64,000 bases of DNA, from assembly GCF_013409785.1 (NCBI RefSeq), contig NZ_JACCBV010000001.1, positions 1,054,001-1,118,000 on the forward strand, read 5' to 3'. The position numbers and the translations under genes are program-made. A model generated the notes under the pieces. That model did not search any database, had not been told where the DNA came from, and saw only the letters and a program-made list of their open reading frames with translations. Positions 8,276 through 17,200 of this stretch are shown here, piece after piece. The DNA is from Microbacterium immunditiarum (GTDB lineage: Bacteria; Actinomycetota; Actinomycetes; Actinomycetales; Microbacteriaceae). The number at the start of each line of letters is the position of its first letter. The stretch's first letter is position 1.

Positions 8276-9178
8276 TCAGAGATCGCGCCGGCTCACCTCG
8301 GCGATCGCGCTCCAGTCGTAGTCCTTGAGCTCGGAATCGGCGAGCGCCTTCTCGAACACCTCGATGAGCGCAGGCATCGTGGCCGGCCACACGCCCGTCG
8401 CCTCGGCGACCTGCTGCGCGAGGGCGAGGTCCTTGCGGCCGAGCGCGATGTGGAAGCCCGGAGGAGAGTAGTCCTGGCGCGCGATGATGCCGCCGTACCC
8501 GGTGTACACGACGCCCCCGAACAGCGTGCTCGAGAGCAGCTCGGTGAACAGTGCCGGGTCGACGCCGAGCCGCTCGGTCATCGCGACGGACTCCCCGATC
8601 GCCTGCAGCGCGTGGATGATGTCGTAGTTCACCGCCGCCTTGACGGCGTTCGCGACGGACGGCTTGTCGGCGAGCCGCCACACGCGCTTGCCCATCGCCT
8701 CGAGGTACGGCATGACGTCGTCGATCGCCCGCGGGTCGCCGGCCGCGAGGATGTTGAGCTGGCCGGCGGCGGCGATCTCGGGACGGCCGAGCACCGGAGT
8801 CGCGATGTAGCGGCCGCCGGCCGCGGCGAAAGCATCCGTCAATCGGTCCGACATCGCAGGGCTGATCGACGCCATCATCACGTGGGTGCGGCCCTTCGCG
8901 CGCGCGATCGCCTCGGGGGTGAACACCGCCTCGACGGCCTCGTCGTTCGCGAGCATCGAGAACGACACGTCGGCCTCGAGCGCGTGCGCGGGCGATTCGG
9001 CGGACGTCGCGCCGGACTCGACCAGCCGTTGCACCGCCGCGGGCGAGCGGTTCCACACCCGCAGGTCGTGGCCGGCGGCGGCGAGGCGCCCCGCCATGCC
9101 GGAGCCCATCGTGCCGAGGCCGAGGAACGCGAGCGCGGTGCGGCCCTCGGGCGCGGCATCCGTCACTGCATCCGTCAC
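8276..9178 (-). CDS. NAD(P)-dependent beta-hydroxyacid dehydrogenase (3-hydroxyisobutyrate dehydrogenase family)
   Basis: The protein has 300 residues. An N-terminal Rossmann fold begins with FLGLGTMGSGMAGRL (about residue 18-32), the signature of 6-phosphogluconate/3-hydroxyisobutyrate dehydrogenases. The helical C-terminal half carries the catalytic-lysine region KAAVNYDIIHALQ (about 180). The family oxidises 3-hydroxy acids to semialdehydes or runs in reverse, for example tartronate semialdehyde reductase. GTG 9178 overlaps the stop of the M24 gene (GTGA), showing translational coupling. The operon context with an M24 protein and a divergent XRE-cupin regulator points to a catabolic pathway for an unknown hydroxy or keto acid. 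The family is certain; the substrate is open. Confidence 0.88.
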   Translation of the reverse strand: MTDAVTDAAPEGRTALAFLGLGTMGSGMAGRLAAAGHDLRVWNRSPAAVQRLVESGATSAESPAHALEADVSFSMLANDEAVEAVFTPEAIARAKGRTHVMMASISPAMSDRLTDAFAAAGGRYIATPVLGRPEIAAAGQLNILAAGDPRAIDDVMPYLEAMGKRVWRLADKPSVANAVKAAVNYDIIHALQAIGESVAMTERLGVDPALFTELLSSTLFGGVVYTGYGGIIARQDYSPPGFHIALGRKDLALAQQVAEATGVWPATMPALIEVFEKALADSELKDYDWSAIAEVSRRDL

Positions 9179-10557
9179 GCTTCGCCCCGCCCCCAGACCG
9201 TGTTCTTGTGCGACTGCGAGTCGCGCTCGAGGTTGAGCGGGCCGCCCACCGCGATGTAGCGCGGGCCCGCGACGAGCAGCTCCTCGGCGGGGAACTTCGT
9301 GATGACTTCGCATCCGTCGGCTGTCACCACGACCTCCTCCTCGATGCGCGCCGCGCCCCACCCGTCCGCCGAGGGCCAGTACGTCTCGAGGGCGAAGACC
9401 ATGCCCTCCTCGATCGTCTCGGGGTGGTCGAGTGATGTGAGCCGCGAGAAGATCGGCTTCTCCCAGATCGACAGACCGACGCCGTGGCCGTACTGCAGGG
9501 CGAACGCGGCCATCTCGTCGGGGAACCCGAACTCCTGCGCGGTCGGCCACACCTGCACGATGTCGGCGGTCGTCGCGCCGGGCTTCACGAGCGCGATCGC
9601 GCGGTCCATGTACTCGCGCGCACGGGTGTACGCGTCGCGCTGCGCCGAACTCGCCGAGCCGACCGCGAAGGTGCGGTAGTAGCACGTGCGGTAGCCGTTC
9701 CAGCTGTGCAGGATGTCGAAGAAGGCCGGGTCGCCCGGGCGGATGACACGGTCGGAGAACACGTGCGGATGCGGCGAGCACCGCTCGCCCGAGATCGCGT
9801 TGACCCCTTCGACGTACTCCGAGCCGAGGTCGTAGAGCGTCTTCGCGACGAGGCCGACCGCCTCGTTCTCGCGGACGCCCGGGCGCAGGTAGCGGTAGAG
9901 CTCCTCGTACGCGGCGTCGACCATCGAACACGCCTGGGTCAGCAGGCGGATCTCGTCGGGCGTCTTGATGCGGCGGGCCTCCATGAACACCTGCTGCCCA
10001 TCCACCACGGTGATGCCTTCGGCCTGCAGCGCCATGAGCACCGGAAGCTCGATGACATCGACGCCGAGGGGCTCGTTCGCGACCCCGAACTTCTCGAGCT
10101 CGCGCTTGATCTTGCGGGCGAGGTCGGCCGCGATCTCAGCGTCCGGCGGGAACGCGCCGCGCAGCGTCGAGATGCCCGCGCGGGCACCCGACTCCAGCCG
10201 CGGACGCTTCGCGCCCTCGTGCGGTGCGTGCGGGTCGGCGTCCATCTCCGAGGTCGTCACGTCGAGCCACGGGTTGTACAGCGCGTGGTGCTTCGCGGCG
10301 GAGCCGAAGTCCCACACGATCGGGTCGGTGTTGCGCGTGAGCAGCGAGAAGCGGATGAGCTTGTCCATCGCCCACGTGCCGATGTGAGTCGCGCTCATGT
10401 ACCGGATGTTCGAGAAGTCGAATGCGAGGACCGCGCCGAGGTCGGATGCCGCGAGCTTCTCCTTGAGCCGCGCCAGCCGCGCATCGCGGAGGCGCTCCAT
10501 GTCGACGCGCTCCTCCCAGTCGACGGCATTGGTTCCGGTGGAGCCGGTGCTCTTCAT
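9175..10557 (-). CDS. M24 (creatinase/Xaa-Pro peptidase) family protein, DddP-like branch
   Basis: The protein has 460 residues: an N-terminal creatinase-type domain (AFDFSNIRYMSA at about residue 43) and a C-terminal pita-bread domain. The N-terminus resembles, from memory, DMSP lyase DddP (both have LNIRY/SNIRY followed by a WD segment). In the metal site I can place one Asp (FFDIL), His (YGHGVGL), Glu (ALETYWP) and Glu (ARIEEEV). The second canonical Asp is replaced: the motif reads NGYRTCYYRTF, with Cys where D is expected. The usual HExP is WEKP. The enzyme may therefore have altered metal chemistry. ATG 10557 has a GGAGG ribosome site. The gene heads an operon with the dehydrogenase and is divergent from the XRE-cupin regulator. 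It could be a peptidase, lyase or C-N hydrolase. Confidence 0.8.
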   Translation of the reverse strand: MKSTGSTGTNAVDWEERVDMERLRDARLARLKEKLAASDLGAVLAFDFSNIRYMSATHIGTWAMDKLIRFSLLTRNTDPIVWDFGSAAKHHALYNPWLDVTTSEMDADPHAPHEGAKRPRLESGARAGISTLRGAFPPDAEIAADLARKIKRELEKFGVANEPLGVDVIELPVLMALQAEGITVVDGQQVFMEARRIKTPDEIRLLTQACSMVDAAYEELYRYLRPGVRENEAVGLVAKTLYDLGSEYVEGVNAISGERCSPHPHVFSDRVIRPGDPAFFDILHSWNGYRTCYYRTFAVGSASSAQRDAYTRAREYMDRAIALVKPGATTADIVQVWPTAQEFGFPDEMAAFALQYGHGVGLSIWEKPIFSRLTSLDHPETIEEGMVFALETYWPSADGWGAARIEEEVVVTADGCEVITKFPAEELLVAGPRYIAVGGPLNLERDSQSHKNTVWGRGEA

Positions 10558-10644
10558 CGAGTCCTCCTGTGAGACGAACCGTCGCGCCCCGAGGCGCGGG
10601 TGTGAAGTCCAGCTTAACGCCATCGCGGCCTGAAACGACCCCCG

Positions 10645-10656
10645 ATTCACGTGAAT
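10645..10656. promoter_or_regulatory. Perfect palindrome, candidate XRE-cupin operator
   Basis: ATTCACGTGAAT is a perfect 12-bp palindrome in the 240-bp interval between the divergent M24 and XRE-cupin genes. It is A/T-rich against its surroundings and is a good candidate site for the neighbouring regulator. This is inferred from position and symmetry. Confidence 0.45.
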
Positions 10657-10710
10657 ACGCGACGGATGCCACGTAGTGGTCACTGGCAACGCCCGCCCAT
10701 CGGCTCTGGC

Positions 10711-10743
10711 TTGACACGGCGTGAGCGGTCGCGGCTCTAGAAT
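10711..10743 (+). promoter_or_regulatory. Candidate promoter for the XRE-cupin regulator
   Basis: TTGACA (10711-10716) and TAGAAT (10738-10743) are near-consensus boxes, but 21 bp apart instead of about 17. Either the pair needs an activator that distorts the DNA, or only the TAGAAT box is used. The regulator ATG follows at 10798, behind a GGTGGGGAGA ribosome site. Confidence 0.45.
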
Positions 10744-10797
10744 GACGACGGGCGCCGATGGAGGCGGCTGACAGGACCGTAACGGTGGGGAGACACC

Positions 10798-11490
10798 ATG
10801 CCCGATGAGCTCGGCGCCCGACTGCGCGAGGCGCGGCTGCAGCGCGGGCTGAGCCTGCGCAGCGTCGCACAGGCGCTCGGCGTCTCGGCGTCCCTCATCT
10901 CACAGGTCGAGATCGGCAAGACGCAGCCCTCCGTCTCGACGCTCTACGCGCTCGCGAGCCACTTGGGCATCTCGCTCGACGAGCTGCTCGGCATCTCGGC
11001 GCCCAGCCGCGGACCCGGTCAGCTCATCGGCCACAGCGGCCCCGCGCTCCCCGACGTGCAGCGCGCCGCAGACAACCCGGTCATCGAGATGGAGAACGGC
11101 GTGCGCTGGGAGCGGCTCGCCGCCGGCGCCGGCGGTCCCGCCGACGCTCTCCTGGTCACGTACGAGCCCGGTGCGAGCAGCTCGGTCGAGGGCAAGCTCA
11201 TGCGCCACGCCGGCATCGAGTACGCCTACCTCCTCGAGGGCGAGCTCACGCTGCACCTCGAGTTCGACGAGTACGTGCTGCGCCCCGGCGACTCCCTCGA
11301 GTTCGACTCGATCCGCCCGCACATGTACTCCAACCGCGGCACGGTTCCGGCGAAGGGCGTGTGGTTCGTCGTGGGCCGCCGCCAGCAGAACCAGGGCCTC
11401 CGCGACGCCCCCGGCGAGGTCACGACCCACTCCGACACGCCCGCTTCGGCGGTCGACGTGCTTCGCGCGATGGACGACCTCGGCACGTAG
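10798..11490 (+). CDS. XRE-family regulator with cupin ligand-binding domain
   Basis: The protein has 230 residues: an N-terminal XRE helix-turn-helix at about residues 5-60 (LRSVAQALGVSASLISQVEIGKTQ) and a C-terminal cupin at about 125-200 (HAGIEYAYLLEGELTLH). This architecture is common among regulators of small-molecule catabolism in which the cupin senses the substrate. It is divergent from the M24-dehydrogenase operon and probably controls it, perhaps also the amidohydrolase and zinc dehydrogenase genes. ATG 10798 has a good ribosome site and no competing start. The ligand is unknown. Confidence 0.88.
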   Translation: MPDELGARLREARLQRGLSLRSVAQALGVSASLISQVEIGKTQPSVSTLYALASHLGISLDELLGISAPSRGPGQLIGHSGPALPDVQRAADNPVIEMENGVRWERLAAGAGGPADALLVTYEPGASSSVEGKLMRHAGIEYAYLLEGELTLHLEFDEYVLRPGDSLEFDSIRPHMYSNRGTVPAKGVWFVVGRRQQNQGLRDAPGEVTTHSDTPASAVDVLRAMDDLGT

Positions 11491-11504
11491 CGCCTCCACC
11501 TCCA

Positions 11505-11520
11505 CCGGACGCTGAGCGAG
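11505..11520. repeat. Dispersed palindromic element, copy A (single arm)
   Basis: CCGGACGCTGAGCGAG lies between the convergent regulator and zinc dehydrogenase genes. The same 16-mer recurs at 31912 and 35399, as its complement at 35372, and with one change at 22802. Copy A has no clear matching arm nearby. Confidence 0.6.
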
Positions 11521-11575
11521 CGAGGCGAGATTAAGCGCTCCGCGTAGAAGAGGTCGGGCCCCGGGGAGGGGGAGC

Positions 11576-12643
11576 TCAGCCGCCCGCGCGGTGCACCGCC
11601 GGCCGACGCTCGGTCGCCCACGGGTCGATGAGTGTCTTGATCTGCTCCGAACCGCCCGACAGCAGGGGGTTCAGCGCACCCTCGATGAGGTCGTCCATGG
11701 GCAGCACCTCGTGCGCGATGTCGGACCAGTCGTCGCGGCTCGCGAGCAGGCGGATCGCCTCGGGGAAGTCATCGCGGAACACGTGCGCGACCGTTCCGAT
11801 GATCGTGTACTCGCTGAGCGTCCACTTGCCGAGCGGCAGCGCGTGCTCACCCCGCTGAACGCCCACGGGCACGATCGTCGATCCCGGCTTGGCAGCCTCG
11901 AGCACGGATGCCAGGCCCGGCGCAGAGCCGCTCACCTCGAAGAACACGTCCGCGTCCATGCCGAGCTCGTCGAGCCTTTCGGCGATCGGCATCGTGCCCG
12001 CCTCGAGACCGGCGTGCGCACCGAGGCGCTTCGCGAGCTCGAGCCGCTCAGGATCGCGATCGACCGCGAGGATGCGGGCGCCGGTCGCGACGGCGGCGAC
12101 CGTGATGAACGCGCCGATCCCGCCGATGCCGACGATGACGGCGTCTTGCCCCTCGCGAAGACCGCTCCGACGTGTCGCGTGCACGCCGATCGCCATCGGC
12201 TGAGCCATCCCGAGCGAGTCGGATGCGAGACCCGAGTCGCTCACGTCGAGCACGATCGACGCGGGCGCGACGACGTACCCGGCGAGCCCGCCATCGTGGT
12301 GGAAGCCGATCGTCGAGTAGTTGCGGCACAGATTCGTGCGCCCCTCCCGGCACGGCTTGCACTCGCCGCACGACACGCCGGCGCCGCACACGACGGATGA
12401 CCCGACCTCGAGCCCCTCGACGCCCGGGCCGAGCGCCTCGACGACTCCCGCGAACTCGTGCCCGAGTGTCACGGGCGGCTGGGCGAGCACGAGACCGCGG
12501 CCGAACTCGGTCGCGTCGCTCCCGCACACGCCGCACACCGTGACCCGGATGAGGACTTCACCCGGACCCGGCTCGGGCACGGGCTTCTCGTCGATGCGAA
12601 GGTCGCCGACGGAGTGCAGCACCGCCGCACGCATCCCGGTCAC
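11576..12643 (-). CDS. Zinc-binding medium-chain dehydrogenase (sorbitol/threonine dehydrogenase-like)
   Basis: This 355-residue MDR enzyme shows the catalytic-zinc Cys (VCGVCGSD, about residue 40) and the GHEFAGVV motif (His about 65). A structural zinc cluster follows (CGECKPCREGRTNLC, about 95-110), then a Rossmann GIGGIGAF motif (about 180). It oxidises a secondary alcohol, polyol or amino alcohol with NAD(P). GTG 12643 overlaps the stop of the Dabb gene (GTGA) and has a GAGGAAGG ribosome site 9 nt upstream; ATG 12634 would be too far from it. It lies convergent to the XRE-cupin gene and belongs to the same catabolic cluster. Substrate unknown. Confidence 0.88.
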   Translation of the reverse strand: MTGMRAAVLHSVGDLRIDEKPVPEPGPGEVLIRVTVCGVCGSDATEFGRGLVLAQPPVTLGHEFAGVVEALGPGVEGLEVGSSVVCGAGVSCGECKPCREGRTNLCRNYSTIGFHHDGGLAGYVVAPASIVLDVSDSGLASDSLGMAQPMAIGVHATRRSGLREGQDAVIVGIGGIGAFITVAAVATGARILAVDRDPERLELAKRLGAHAGLEAGTMPIAERLDELGMDADVFFEVSGSAPGLASVLEAAKPGSTIVPVGVQRGEHALPLGKWTLSEYTIIGTVAHVFRDDFPEAIRLLASRDDWSDIAHEVLPMDDLIEGALNPLLSGGSEQIKTLIDPWATERRPAVHRAGG

Positions 12644-12951
12644 CGCAGGTGACCTTCCTCGATCGGCAGCTGGACGGCGGCGCGCTCGGCGATCATCCAC
12701 CCGAGGTGCGACTCGTACACCGCCTTGTGGGCGGGATGATCGAGGTAGGCGTCGAGGGCCGCGGCATCCGCCACGATCGCCGCCACGCCGTAATCGGCGC
12801 CACCCGCACGCAGATGGAGGTTCGGCCCGATGACGTACGACGACAGCACCGGGATCTGCGCGGCCATGTCGGTGAGGGCCTGTGTCAGCGCGGCGACGTC
12901 GTCGTCGGTGACCTCGTCCTTCCAGCGGAAGGATGCGATGTGAAGGATCAT
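12640..12951 (-). CDS. Dabb (stress-responsive alpha/beta-barrel) domain protein
   Basis: This 103-residue protein begins MILHIASFRWKDEVTDDDV and matches the dimeric alpha/beta-barrel Dabb family in length and pattern, with a central strand LHLRAGGADYGVAAIV and a C-terminal DAYLDHPAHKAVYE segment. Such proteins are small dimers found as accessory enzymes or protective factors in catabolic clusters. ATG 12951 has a GAGGAG ribosome site, and the stop overlaps the start of the zinc dehydrogenase gene. It is divergent from the ketopantoate-reductase-like gene. The specific reaction cannot be told. Confidence 0.82.
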   Translation of the reverse strand: MILHIASFRWKDEVTDDDVAALTQALTDMAAQIPVLSSYVIGPNLHLRAGGADYGVAAIVADAAALDAYLDHPAHKAVYESHLGWMIAERAAVQLPIEEGHLR

Positions 12952-13098
12952 CGTGCCATCTCCTCGTCGAGTTGTTCAGCGCCAGTGCACACAGTTCGGC
13001 GGAATCTCCCGCGAAAACCCAGCATAGTGCCGCACGAGTGTACATCGTCGCTGTAGCATGAGCCACGCCGCGACGAAGCGGCGGAACGGAGGAGCGGT

Positions 13099-14127
13099 AT
13101 GACGGACCCGCGCATCGCCGTGCTCGGAGCAGGCGCGAACGGAGCCTCCATCGGGGCCGACCTCACCGCCGCGGGATTCGATCCGCTCCTCGTCGAGCAA
13201 TGGCCCGCGCACGTCGAGAGGATGCGCGCGGACGGCCTGCGGATCGAGTCTCCGGACGGCGACCTGCACGTGCGGCCCCGAGTGATCCACCTGTGCGAGG
13301 TCGCCGAGCTCACGGAGCGCTTCGACGTCGTGCTCATGCTCATGAAGGCGTACGACTCCCGGTGGGCGGCTCACCTCGTCGCGCCGTACCTCGCGCCCGA
13401 CGGACTCATGGCCGGCGTGCAGAACGGCATGACGGCTCGCGTCGTCGAAGAGGTCGTGGGCGCCGAGCGCACGATCGGCACCGTGATCGAGTGCTCGGCG
13501 ACGATGGACGAGCCCGGCGTCGTGCACCGGCACACGGGTGTCTCGCGCTCGTGGTACGCGGTCGGCGCGCTCCCCGGCGGTCCCGCCGAGCGCGCGACCG
13601 AGATCGGGGGCCTGCTCGGCCACTCCGGCACGGTCGCGTACATGGACGACATCGAGTCCGCGAAGTGGATGAAGCTCGTGAGCAACTGCACGCTGCTCGT
13701 CACGTCGGCGATCCTCGGGCTGCCGATGCTCGACGCGCTGCACACTCCGGGCTACCGCGACGTCATGGTCGCCGCGGGCGAAGAGGCGCTCGCCGTCGGG
13801 ATCGCGCGAGGCCATGAGATCCTTCCGATCTTCGGTCTCGAGCCGCACGAGGTCGCAGACCCCGCGACGGTCGTCGACACGATGACCGACAAGCTCTTCG
13901 CCGGGTTCGTCGTCCCCGGCGCGACGACCACCGTGCTGCAGGACTGGCGCAAGGGCCGACACTCCGAGGTCGACGACCTCAACGGCCACGTCGCCGGGGA
14001 GGGCCGGCGGCGTGGCATCCGGACTCCCGTCAACGACGTCGTCGTCGAGCTCGCGCACCGCATCGAGCGGCGCGAGCTGGAGCCGGACCCGTCGCTGCTG
14101 GAGTCGATGCTCGACGCCGTCGGCTGA
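13099..14127 (+). CDS. Ketopantoate reductase (ApbA/PanE) family oxidoreductase
   Basis: The protein has 342 residues with an N-terminal Rossmann fold starting IAVLGAGANGASIG (GxGxxG) and a helical ApbA C-terminal domain containing the conserved Lys segment SAKWMKLVSNCT (about residue 190). True PanE reduces ketopantoate to pantoate for CoA synthesis. Many actinobacterial paralogues of this length instead reduce other 2-keto acids. The gene is divergent from the Dabb-zinc dehydrogenase pair, so a catabolic role is more likely than a pantothenate role. A GGAGGAG ribosome site precedes ATG 13099. Confidence 0.82.
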   Translation: MTDPRIAVLGAGANGASIGADLTAAGFDPLLVEQWPAHVERMRADGLRIESPDGDLHVRPRVIHLCEVAELTERFDVVLMLMKAYDSRWAAHLVAPYLAPDGLMAGVQNGMTARVVEEVVGAERTIGTVIECSATMDEPGVVHRHTGVSRSWYAVGALPGGPAERATEIGGLLGHSGTVAYMDDIESAKWMKLVSNCTLLVTSAILGLPMLDALHTPGYRDVMVAAGEEALAVGIARGHEILPIFGLEPHEVADPATVVDTMTDKLFAGFVVPGATTTVLQDWRKGRHSEVDDLNGHVAGEGRRRGIRTPVNDVVVELAHRIERRELEPDPSLLESMLDAVG

Positions 14128-14158
14128 ACCCCCGCGGCCAACCCGGCGAGCGGCCCGG

Positions 14159-15004
<846 letters not shown>

Positions 15005-15011
15005 TCACTTC

Positions 15012-15036
15012 GGCCGAGGGGACGGATGCCTCGGCC
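15012..15036. promoter_or_regulatory. Palindrome upstream of the alpha/beta hydrolase
   Basis: GGCCGAGG (15012-15019) and CCTCGGCC (15029-15036) are perfect arms around 9 nt, just upstream of the hydrolase ribosome site in a divergent interval. It may be an operator or a leader hairpin. Confidence 0.35.
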
Positions 15037-15115
15037 CTCCTCCGACGCTATTCCTCACGCGCTCCGTTGGCGATAGCATCCGCTCGTCTCGCACAGCGTC
15101 GTCGAGGAGGAGTCG

Positions 15116-17200
15116 GTGAACCCCAGTCCCACGTCAGAGCCCGTTCGATTCCCGCGAACCCGATCCCCGCGAAACCGCCGCCCGCTCCGACGCGTCCTCA
15201 TCGGCGCGCTCGTCGCGGTGGGCCTCATCGTGGCGCCGCTCGCGCCGGCGGCGGCAGCCCCGAGCCCGGCGACGGATCTCGACGGCGCGTGCGCCACGCT
15301 GCGCGTCGGCGGTGGGTCCTCCAACTACGTCACGCGCGGCACGCTCGGCTACGGCACGTCCGGCTCCGCCGCATCCGCGACGAAGATCCGGTTCGAGGCC
15401 ACGGCGCTCGGCCGCTACCGGCTCATCGACCACAAGGGGAGCGTGCTGTACCTGAGCATCCTCAACACGGTCATGCCGGGTTCGAGCTACGGCGACCGCG
15501 CCGACTGGACCGTCACGCGCGACGGCGGTGCGTACCAGATCGCCGCGACGCTGAACGGCAAGCGCATCGGGTCGTTCTTCGGAACGCTCGTCGCGGCGAA
15601 CGGCTCGTTCACGCTCGTGCACGCGACGGGGTGCGCGAACGTCTCGGATGTCGCGACAGGAGTGCGCGGCACGGCGCAGCCCGCGGTCAACCCCGACGGC
15701 ACGCTCAACGGCTTCATCGACGCGCACACGCACGTCACGGCCGCGGTCGGGTTCGGCGGGCGGATGCGGTGCGGCACCCCCTTCCACCCGGGCGGCGTGG
15801 AGGAGGCGCTCGAGGGGTGCCTGTCGCATTCGGCGATCGGCGTGAGCGGATACCTCGGCGCCCTCATCGCGGGCACCGACCCGTTCATGGACTACCGCGG
15901 CTGGCCGACGTTCAAGGACTGGCCGACACCCCGCACGCTCCTGCACGAGCAGGCGTACTTCCGCGGGATCGAGCGCGCATGGCTGTCGGGCGAGCGCATC
16001 CTCAACGCGCTGCTCGTCGCGAACCGCATCATCTGCGAGATCTACCCCGACAAGGTCACGAGCTGCGACGAGATGGAGCAGATCCGCCTGCAGGCGAGGT
16101 ACCTGAGGGACATGCAGGACTACATCGACGCGCAGTCCGGCGGTCCGGGCAAGGGGTGGTTCCGAATCGCCACCTCGCCCTCCGAGGTGCGTCAGATCGC
16201 GGCCGCGGGCAAGCTCGCGGTGATCGTCGGGGTCGAGAACTCGGAACTGTTCGGATGCCGCGAGATCCACGGCGTCGCCCAGTGCACGACGGCGCAGATC
16301 GACGCCGGCCTCGACGAGCTCGAGTCGTACGGGGTGAGCGGGATCTACCCCGTCCACAAGTTCGACAACGCGTTCGGCGGCACGCGCTTCGACGCGGGGA
16401 CGCAGGGCGCCGCGGTCAACATCGGCAACAAGGTCTCGACCGGGCACTGGTGGGAGGTCGAGGCGTGCCAGACCGAGGCGCACGACAACGAGCAGCCGCT
16501 TCGCAGCGACGAGATCGCGGCACTCCTCGGCTCGTCGGGCCTGCCGGCCGGCACGATCGTGCCCGTGTACCCCGAGGGTCCGGTGTGCAACATCCGCGGT
16601 CTCACCGATCTCGGCCGTCACCTCGTCGACGAGGCGATGGACCGCGGAATGATGATCCACATCGACCACATGAGCGTGAAGACCGCCGACGCGGTGCTCG
16701 GCCTCGCCGAGCAGCGCGGCTATCCCGGCGTCATCACGGCGCACACCTGGTCCGACCGCTCGATGATCGCCCGGATCGCGAACGTCGGCGGATTCGTCGC
16801 CTCGTATGCGAACGCCGCCCACACGCAGGAGGGCCGCCCCGGGTTCCTCGACGAGTGGCGCGCGAACCGGGCGGCCGCTGCGCCGGGAGCGATCACGGCG
16901 TACGGGTTCGGCTCGGACGTGAACGGGCTCGGGGACCAGGCGTACGCGCGGGACGACGCGGCGCAGCATCCGCTCGTCTATCCGCTCACCGCACTCAACG
17001 GCGCGACGCTCGACCGCTTCACGATGGGGCAGCGCACGTTCGACATCAACGTCGACGGCGTCGCGACGTACGGGCTCCAGGCCGACTGGACCGTCGACGT
17101 CGTGCAGGCCGCGGGCGCCGAGGGGCCGCTGCTGCGTCAGCAGCTCATGTCGGGCGCCGAGGCATACGTGCGGGTGTGGGAGGCCGCGATCGCCTGGTGA
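15116..17200 (+). CDS. Secreted amidohydrolase/M19 dipeptidase-like protein
   Basis: This 694-residue protein has an Arg-rich N-terminus and a hydrophobic segment (VLIGALVAVGLIVAPLA, about 29-45) ending in an AAAAP signal-peptidase site, so it is exported. A beta-rich domain follows (about 50-190), like lectin-type modules of some actinobacterial enzymes. The larger part is a TIM-barrel hydrolase with FIDAHTHVT (metal HxH about 205), IHIDHMSVK and VITAHTWSD as further metal His candidates. Similar proteins are annotated as membrane-dipeptidase (M19) or amidohydrolase-like. GTG 15116 follows GAGGAGG. The stop overlaps the glycerate kinase start. The substrate is unknown; a peptide or amide in the cell wall or medium is possible. 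Confidence 0.75.
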   Translation: MNPSPTSEPVRFPRTRSPRNRRPLRRVLIGALVAVGLIVAPLAPAAAAPSPATDLDGACATLRVGGGSSNYVTRGTLGYGTSGSAASATKIRFEATALGRYRLIDHKGSVLYLSILNTVMPGSSYGDRADWTVTRDGGAYQIAATLNGKRIGSFFGTLVAANGSFTLVHATGCANVSDVATGVRGTAQPAVNPDGTLNGFIDAHTHVTAAVGFGGRMRCGTPFHPGGVEEALEGCLSHSAIGVSGYLGALIAGTDPFMDYRGWPTFKDWPTPRTLLHEQAYFRGIERAWLSGERILNALLVANRIICEIYPDKVTSCDEMEQIRLQARYLRDMQDYIDAQSGGPGKGWFRIATSPSEVRQIAAAGKLAVIVGVENSELFGCREIHGVAQCTTAQIDAGLDELESYGVSGIYPVHKFDNAFGGTRFDAGTQGAAVNIGNKVSTGHWWEVEACQTEAHDNEQPLRSDEIAALLGSSGLPAGTIVPVYPEGPVCNIRGLTDLGRHLVDEAMDRGMMIHIDHMSVKTADAVLGLAEQRGYPGVITAHTWSDRSMIARIANVGGFVASYANAAHTQEGRPGFLDEWRANRAAAAPGAITAYGFGSDVNGLGDQAYARDDAAQHPLVYPLTALNGATLDRFTMGQRTFDINVDGVATYGLQADWTVDVVQAAGAEGPLLRQQLMSGAEAYVRVWEAAIAW

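Noticed and set aside
13099..14127. Calling the ApbA-family gene panE
   Set aside because: The neighbours are catabolic, not pantothenate genes, and many paralogues reduce other keto acids.
15134..16969. 611-codon minus-strand frame across the secreted hydrolase gene
   Set aside because: Shadow frame of high-GC DNA; the plus strand has signal peptide and catalytic motifs.
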